Below, piece after piece: positions 56,546 to 64,000 of a DNA stretch of 64,000 bases (position 1 is its first letter; each line of letters begins with the position of its first letter). A program made the translations under genes and the position numbers. The notes beneath the pieces are model-generated. The model was given only the letters and a program-made list of their open reading frames with translations, searched no databases and was not told the DNA's origin. The stretch lies in contig BSYQ01000005.1 in assembly GCA_030272585.1 (NCBI GenBank), positions 4,557,501-4,621,500 of the forward strand, read 5' to 3'. Source of the DNA: Bryopsis sp. KO-2023 (lineage: Eukaryota; Chlorophyta; Ulvophyceae; Bryopsidales; Bryopsidaceae).

Positions 56546-59500
56546 CTCTTTACGAACGAAAGTTCATGACGGCATCGCCGGTGTATCGGACGTCGCCACG
56601 GCGGTGCGACGCGTCTGCGAAAGCACGATTTGGACGGAGTTCAAAAAGAACCGTCAAGTGGCGGAACACGCCGATCGCTTGCTCGACCACCTGAACAACA
56701 CGGTGCGATCTCTGGAAGACCGCGACGTCCCCGTCGTCCCCGAACGACCCCGAGCGAAACCGACGATTTTGACTCCACCCGTGAACGAGCTTCTGAGACT
56801 CAGCTTCGAACCCCGCTTGCTGAGAACTCTGGCGGATGCAACGGATGCGAGGGCGTTACTCGTGCTCGTTCAAGAAGGAAAAGACGCCCCGAACAGAAAC
56901 GATTGGACGTCTTTTGGGCCCAATGTTTCGCCCAGGCCATCGAAGAGGTCCAAACCCGACGGTGGCGGTGCGCGAGACCTGAAGAGGCGACGCACGGTCA
57001 GCGAGGGGGCTGCGGAGCAAGAGGTGGTGTTCTGTTCCGAGTTTCAGAAGCTTCTGGCCAGAACTTTGAGGAAAGGGCTGGGCTTGCAGGACAGGAAGGA
57101 AACAGAGGTGAGTCATCACTCCGTTGGGTGTCGCCCACGTAAATTATCATGGAACGGTTGCAGCTTGATTTTCCTTGCATGGGTCGATAAAATCTAATCC
57201 GATCAAGGTTGGGGCTTTCTGGTAAAATCTGACAATGATTTTTTTAGTTTTTTATTTTTTATTTTATTTTTTTTTGGGGGGGGAATCATCGATTGCATTG
57301 TAGCAGATCCTAAACCATGCTCATTGTTTCAGGAGGAAGCTGCATTATTCCCGAAGTTGGACAAGGTAAATTCCAAGAGAAGCATCCTAAGAAAATGGGT
57401 CCTTGGACAAAACGAATTCTTGCATTGAAAATCGCAACAACCGATGCAAACCCTCGCTTTTGCACCCTCCAAACCCCCATCCAGTTTTTGTGATGGTGCT
57501 TTCCAACATTTCAGTTCAACATTTCTACTGCATGTCTGGCTGTGAGGGTGCGAAAGGTCGCTAAAGTTTCTCTGCCGTTTTTTTTACCACCAGGCCAGCG
57601 AATATTGCGCTCAGCAAATTTCCTCAAAGCAGGTCACTGAGACGATACTGGAGCAAGGCATCAATTTATCTGGTAACAAAATCTATAAAGGATGAACTAA
57701 AAGTATCTGTAACGGTTTTTTTTTTTTTTTTGGACCATGCCGCACATTTTTACTGTAAAGTGGCTGCTGTTTTCTTCTTAGAAATACCTTCGAGCAGTGG
57801 TTTTTGTGAAGAGTCCCTGGTGTTCTTTTTCAAAATTTATTTACATTTTTTTCAATCAGAATCTTCTGGGGGGGGTTCCCATGGCCGGTTAAAGGAAAAA
57901 AAACATTAAAACCAAGCATGTATAGTTGGCTGATGTTGACTGTCTTGGGGGGGATGCCGACCTATGCAGGTTTCTGTGATTCCCTGGACGATGGGGTGTT
58001 CGATTCCCTGCAATCGGCGCTACGCTCCTTATCCACGGTTTTATCTTTTCAATTGAACTCCCGCCAGCTGAGCCCATCCACGCCAGGCATCCGCCTCAGC
58101 AAAATCAAGGGCGCATGCGATCAGTTTGTGGGGGCCGTGAGCGAATGTGCAGAGGGCATCATGGAAGCCTATCTGAAGTTTGTGGATGGGTTTGGGGGGG
58201 GCAGGGGGGGGCTTGGCAAGGAGGGATCGCCCAACCTGTTCGGCGAGCGGACGAGATTCCTCCCAGCCAGCATCGAAAAAAACACGGAGCCTTATTATCA
58301 AGGCGATTGGCAAAGAGTGCCTCATGAAACCAGGTGATTCCCCCCCCACACACACAAGGAATGCTTAATTTGAAGGTATTGTCGAACAGTGCTCGATGAA
58401 GGTCTTTCAAGAAAATAAACTGAAAAAAAATCCGCAAAACTGCTGTACCGCAGTCTTACTTTCTTTTCTTTTCCCATTATTGTTTGTTTTCTGTTTTTTT
58501 TTTTTTGGGGGGGGGGGTCCTTTCCGCTTGCAATCTTCTTCGTTTGATTTCAACTCAAGAAAATCACAAAGAAGCGTTGGAAGGTCTCACGAAAACAAAA
58601 GGAATGCAAAACACACAAAAAAAAACCTGGTGTAGTGGTGCTTTCCTCAAGTTGGAAAATGTTGGGGGTTGTGTAGGGAGTATGAATGTTTGTCGAGCTA
58701 TGAGGTCCGGGAGGACTCCGAAAGCATGCTGGCCAAATTAAAAACCGTCCGCACGGAAGGCTGTGCCGAAGAGTTTCGAGGGAACCACAAAAACGCACTC
58801 AAAGAGGACTTGGAAAAGGTGGAGCAGGCATTGGTCCATGCAGTCAGCGAGCGCCAAGTCCTCTGTCTAGGTAATACAAGAAATAAAAGCGTGTTGAATA
58901 TTTCTTTTCACCCTTTCCCTCAATTTTCTCACGCTTTTCTTGTGACGTGTTCTGATCTGATGTGGTCGGATCCTGTTTTTCGGTTATTGGGTAATTGTTT
59001 TTTTTTTCTTGTTTTTTTGAATGATTTTCTTAGTTTGGCAATGAGGTCCACAAGAATCTGAAATGACCAACAAGGTAACCCGATGTGCGGATTGTTTTCC
59101 TTTCCGTTAATTGAGGAGGTGTTCAGCTCCGTATTGAGTCAGTGGTTTGCTGCGCAGGTGAAGACATTGCCGAGGTCGATACTTGGGGAATGGATTGCTA
59201 CACTCGTAAAAACGTTCACGATGCTATTTTGGAGGCTGGGGTGTTCAAGCGAGATACTGAGGGGGTGGGGGTCCTACCAACAACCGAGGAGGAAAAGCCA
59301 GACCTAAAAAGTATTGAAGATTGCAATTCCAGGGTTGCTGAAACCACCACAGAGGAGAGCAGGGTGGCAAAATGGGTGGAAGAGGTATTGATGCCCGCCG
59401 TCAACAAACAGGTAAAAAGCAAAAAGCAGCAAAGTAGGTAAAAGAAAAAGAAAAAAAAAAAGGAAAAGAAAAACAGCCCGAATATCACTCATTTGCATAG

Positions 59501-62500
59501 TGGAAGGGATGCATGAGGCTTCCAATGGACTACATTAAAAAAAAAAACGAAGGAAGGAAAAAAACGAGTTCGTTAAAGCACCCCTGGGAAGGAAAATGCG
59601 ATCAGTTTCGAATGTGGATGCCGACTGGAACTCGCATGAATCTTAGGGAAGCGAGGGTTGGGACATGCACGCCGCCTTGAATTGGATCATCGACCAGAAA
59701 AGCTCCGAAATCGACACGCATGCCGGCTCGGCGATCAAAGCGAGGCTGAACCGAGTGGGCTACAACTACTTTAGACTGCATCCAAAAGGCCAAGGCGTGA
59801 TTTGCAGCAGATCCGAGGGAATCCCGGCTTTCAGATGCGTGGAAGAGTATCTGGGGGTTCTGCACACTCCGTGGAGATGGTTTGAAATTCAAGATGCCCT
59901 GAAAAAATATACCGGCGATGATGTCCCCGACTTTTACAACATCGTTTTGGAGAGGCCGAGGGATGATCCGGATGGATATGATGTCATGTTTGTGGATGCT
60001 GCTGCCAAGGTGATTTTGTGTTTTGTTTTGTTTTTGTTTTTTTGGGGGTAAAGGAACAGAGAAAGGGAAGAAGGGTGTCTGGATCGATAAGCGAAAGAGT
60101 GTTGGTAATTTCACCACCGGGCATGGAAAAGAAATGTGGATGTATGAATGCATAATTTATGACAAAATATACAAAAAATATTCAGAATATTAAGAGATTT
60201 CCTGTTTCATATCAATATATAATATTATTAATTAATTTTACCATTTTTTTTACCCAGGTGGGTAGAGAAAATGTTCACTGTTTTTTTCAATACAAAGATT
60301 GAATGTAGAGGGGAAAATCGGCCCTGGATCAACAAAACATGCAGTTACGTACTTTTAATGATTTTTTTTTTCCTTACGTATATTTAATCTCTCTCTGTTC
60401 TTGTGTTTTTTTTTCACTTTGAATATGCAGGGTTCGGTTGCAAGCAGGATGAGTCACAGCTGCAACCCCAACTGTCAAGCCGTGGTTCTTTCTTGCAAAG
60501 GCCGATTGACCATTGCGGTTTACACGACCAGAAAGATCGAGTCTGGGGAGGAACTCACTTTTGATTACTCATCTGTGACAGAAAGCGAGAAAGAATATCG
60601 GGCAGCAATTTGCTTCTGTGGCACTCATTGCTGCCGTGGCTCCTTCTTGTATTATGCTGGAAGCAGTGCCTTCATGCAGGTATTTGAAAATGAAAAATGA
60701 ATTTGGTTAAATTTCTCAAGGTAAGATTAGAACAAATCTAAAAGGGGAGGCGGGGGGAGGGGTGCAGATCCGAAAAGTGAGCTTCTGGAAAGCTTATTAA
60801 AAAAAATAAAATAGAAAGCATAGATATATATATATATATCAAAAAGCATGGCCTCAGAGATTTGCAAACAGTGGGTCAATTCATGCTCACATATGCTTGA
60901 CTGTTGGGCTTTTTCTATCAATTTTATTTTTTTATTTTTTTTGTTTTCGCTTCAGGTTATGAATGGACATCACACTTTTCTTCACAGGAACGTGTTGCTG
61001 TTGAAGGCTGCAACTGAACCATTGAATGAAGAAGATCATAAAAGACTCCAAGTATGCATTTCCTGTCCCCCTCCATCTTGCCTTCCAAATTCAAAAATAT
61101 ATTATCTATTATTTATTTATTTTCTTTTCAGTTATTTTTTTAATAATACCACCACTTCAGGACAAGAAAACAGGAGAAAGAAAGGAGCTTCTTATTTTTT
61201 TCCCGTATCTGTAAGAAGAGTTTTGCCTTATGTTCAGCAAGATTCGAACCTGGGTGTCAAAATCATCCTAAAGATTTTCTTTCACGAAACTGTACCCATG
61301 TTGACCTGACAGGAAAGGCTTGACTTCATTGACGTGCCTTTTTTTTATTTTTTTGCAGAGGAATGGGTTGAGAAGTGCTGCTTTGGGTAGAGTGGGCGTC
61401 GATCGTGTGCCTGAGTGGCTGGAGAAGTGGGTGGCTTTGTGTCTAGAATACGTTGAAAAGGAGCGAACCCAGCTGCCCGCAGAATTGCTGAGACTCCCTG
61501 CGAATTTGGCTCAATACACCCCTGAGCAAGCTGAAGCTCAAGCAAAAGGTTTCAAAAAAAAAGCTACCTCCCTCTTGTGGGAGAAATACGTTCTTCTTTT
61601 GTCGTACCTCTGTTTTTTTGGTCCTTTCTTTTCTGTGGGAAAAAATTATGGTGGTGTCAGGTTGATTTTTCTGATCAGCGTTTGGAATGGAGTTTTTGTT
61701 CGTTTCTTTTCTTCCTTTTTTTTTTCGTTTCTTTTCTTCTTTCTTTTTTTTCAAGAAAAGGAGATGAAAGGAAATTGTCGTCTGTTTGTGTGTAGGGGTG
61801 AGCGAGAATCGATTGCAGAACATCGTCATAACTTTGGACAAAATCAAACTGTCGCTTCGCCAACCCGGACAGCCTTCTGGACCTCCCCTCATTTTCTTGT
61901 CGGAAACTGAGGTCATCGACTACCTTTGGAAAGGTCAGTGCCTTCACACTGCAACCCTCACCACCCATTTTTTCTCCTGTTTTTACATTTTTTAATATCA
62001 TAAAAAAATGGAAATGTGTAACAAAACAGAAAAGAGAAAAAATTGCCCTTCGATTCCACTTTCGGTCGCTGTAGGTGCTTTTTTTGCATTTCAGGGGAAA
62101 AATCCATCGCGAAGAGGGCAGGCCGGGGGGTTTTGATGGCAGTTTTGCCTGCTACGTTGGGTCAGTCATTGGTGCATTTGAAGCCGGCTGAAGTTGCGAA
62201 ATTCGAAGCCAAACATGGGAAAGAGCATCCATATGCCGTGAAGCTGTGCAAGATGCTGCTGAAGGACCTGAATTCTGTGGAGGAAATTCGAAAGGCGCTT
62301 TTGGCAATGGAGAAAGATCTCAGGGAGGAAGACATGAATTCAGGTGACATGCAGCGTTTTTTTTGTTTTTTTTTTGCGTTCCCGAACTACACACAGGATG
62401 ATCACCCCTCCCCCCCCCCCCAACAAAAAAACAAAAAAAAAAAGGAACAAAAAAAAAGTCGAAGAAGAAAAATCCCAAGATTTTTTTTTTAAACAACAAA

Positions 62501-63240
62501 AAGTGCACTTCAAGGGGCGAACATTTTGATTTCAATTTAAACCCTTTTTAATTAATTCAATTCTTATTTCTTTTTTGGGGGGGAGAAGGGGGGCAAATGT
62601 GACCCCAAGCATCGTTATTGGGGATTTGATTTCTTTAAAATCTCAAGATTTATGGGAAATAAAACTTTGGGGCAGTCTCAATACTCTTATTCTGCATATC
62701 AATTATTGTCCTTTTTTTTTGTTCACGAGATAAATCTTTACTTGCTGAAGCAATAATTGCATGTTGGATATATGTTTTTCACCTGCTCAAGTTTTTTCTT
62801 CAGGGGGTGGTCACACTGCTTGTGCTGACATTCTTCACTTGTACGCAAAAACGGAGAGGTTTTTCGTTCCAGAAAAAAACTACAAAGGTGATGAAAGACC
62901 CGAAGATTAAGTTTGGTCAAGGGGAGAAAAAAAAAAATCAACAGAATAAAAAGAAAAGAAACTTTTTTTGGAGGAGAGCGTTCCAGGCCGAGAAAATAAA
63001 TAAAGGAAAAAAAAAAAAAACTGGACCATGAATCTAAAAAAAGAAGCACCAAAGCATTGTGATAATTTTATTTTTTTCTATGTATTAAATTTTTAGTTAA
63101 ATTTTTTTAAGTAGTCAAAACTAATCAATTGTATTTTATTTATTTCTCCTCAAATGTATTACATTGAGGCTGACAGCCCCATGTAGCCCATCCTTTATGC
63201 AAATGAGTAGTGCTGTCAACAAAAAATAAAATCAAAGAAA

Positions 63241-63273
<33 letters not shown>

Positions 63274-64000
63274 GGCATGCAATGCAAAAAGAGAAAGAAA
63301 GACTTTTTTTTTTTTTGCTTCCCATACATGATTTTCTTTCTTTTGCAAATTTTTGTTGGTCAGGCTTCACCACGGCGCCCCTTGAAATTCCTTTGAGGTC
63401 GCTTTCTGGAGTGAATTTAAAGAAGACGCACGCAGGGCAGGGAGCCCAACCCGCAAATGACGTTTCCAGCACTGCTCCAGAACACACCCCAAAATTCACT
63501 GCCAAGAATTCATCTTTGGATTTGAACACAAGGTGTGCCAAGTACACCAGCAACTCATAAAAAAGAACACAAAGAGATAGAACAAAGTTGCCGGTTTGCC
63601 TGTGAGGTCGTCGATATAAAGGTTTTTTTTTCTTTCCAAAATATTAATCATTAACTGATATGCATAATACTCATTTTTTTGTCGAAGCCTGTTATGAAAA
63701 TGCAAAAAAAAACGCCTAGGGAAAATGGGGCTTCGTTCCGATTTCCACCAATCTGGGTGGTTTTCCTCTGTATTAAAATCTAACGCTGATTCCATCCCTC
63801 AGTTAATATCAAAAATCATGTCGATTTTTTTTGTTTCAATGCTGAGAAGTTTTACATAACAACAAAAAATCCACAGGGGAATGAAATGGATCGACGAGGA
63901 CAACATTTTGCTGTCTAAAAAGTACAGCGTTCACTTCATTTGGGGGCAATTAGTCATGTGGTTCAAGCAAACTGTGAATGACCCCACAGCTTCTTTGTCC
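56546..64000 (+). CDS. ATXR3: ATXR3/SDG2-like SET-domain histone H3K4 methyltransferase, truncated by window end
   Basis: Exons join in phase: 56546-57107, 57333-57365, 57594-57672, 57970-58333, 58677-58870, 59158-59411, 59647-60009, 60431-60679, 60956-61051, 61359-61548, 61796-61933, 62095-62343, 62804-62887, 63364-63532, 63877-64000 (incomplete). The split SET domain is in exons 7-8: YFRLHPKGQGVIC, EEYLGVLHTPWRWFE, PDFYNIVLERP, then RMSHSCNPNCQ (cofactor-binding, equivalent to NHSCxPN), GEELTFDYSSVTES and a post-SET Cys cluster CFCGTHCCRGS. The flanks are diagnostic of ATXR3/SDG2: DTWGMDCYTRKNV before, and NRLQNIVITLDKI, IDYLWKGE, HTACADILHLYAKTERFF and IWGQLVMWFKQT after. In plants SDG2 is a major H3K4 trimethyltransferase at active genes. 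A 33-nt exon is present. The C terminus lies beyond the window. Confidence 0.9.
63241..63273. repeat. (CA)n(TA)n microsatellite
   Basis: An uninterrupted CA run passes into a TA run within an intron of the SET gene. Confidence 0.9.

Noticed and set aside
1-64000. CRISPR arrays, operons, bacterial or viral genes
   Set aside because: None seen; all supported genes are spliced eukaryotic genes.

Overview
The window is nuclear DNA from a eukaryote, almost certainly the green plant lineage and plausibly a streptophyte or other green alga. The species cannot be fixed from the sequence. Genes are cut by many introns of about 100-640 bp. Four gene models point to a plant-type genome: an arginine-rich tandem CCCH zinc-finger protein (RR-TZF), a CSLA/CSLC-type family-2 glycosyltransferase, an EGY-type S2P protease with a plastid-transit-like N terminus, and an ATXR3/SDG2-type SET protein. 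Coding models were built by hand from splice sites, reading phase and family conservation. Where phases agree across every junction, the models are fairly strong.

Layout. 1-4.7 kb: 3' part of an unrecognised plus-strand gene with at least nine exons. 5.0-10.7 kb: a block of mobile elements, holding a TA-flanked MITE, an LTR-like segment, a tRNA-like SINE candidate, two copies of a foldback family with perfect 10-bp target duplications, a truncated MITE copy, and a 1,382-bp hAT-type element with an 8-bp duplication and a giant internal palindrome. 10.7-15.7 kb: gene-free C/T/A-rich DNA. 15.7-18.2 kb (minus): RR-TZF zinc-finger gene. 18.2-23.1 kb: no gene seen. 23.1-26.3 kb (minus): CSLA/CSLC-like glycosyltransferase. 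27.5-33.1 kb (plus): 13-exon copper amine oxidase of the animal diamine-oxidase type. 34.5-35.5 kb (minus): BTB/T1-domain protein. 37.3-38.05 kb: retrotransposon gag fragment inside a 31-bp direct repeat. 39.5-43.2 kb (minus): EGY-like protease with an altered zinc motif. 45.5-46.2 kb (minus): small Ser-rich protein. 47.2-51.5 kb: gene-free C/T/A-rich DNA. 51.5-53.0 kb (minus): intronless 498-aa disordered protein, divergent from a 5-exon Pro/Gly-rich gene (53.3-55.6 kb, plus). 55.8-64.0 kb (plus): ATXR3/SDG2-like gene running off the window.

The genes are unrelated housekeeping, cell-wall, plastid and chromatin functions, with no operon-like logic. The most distinctive features are the structured non-autonomous transposons, two introns that best fit GC-AG splice sites, a zinc protease whose catalytic Glu reads as Asp, and a striking strand asymmetry. 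The sense strand of genes, and especially several kilobases of their 3' flanks, is depleted of C and carries G, T and A runs, so homopolymer orientation predicts gene orientation across the window.
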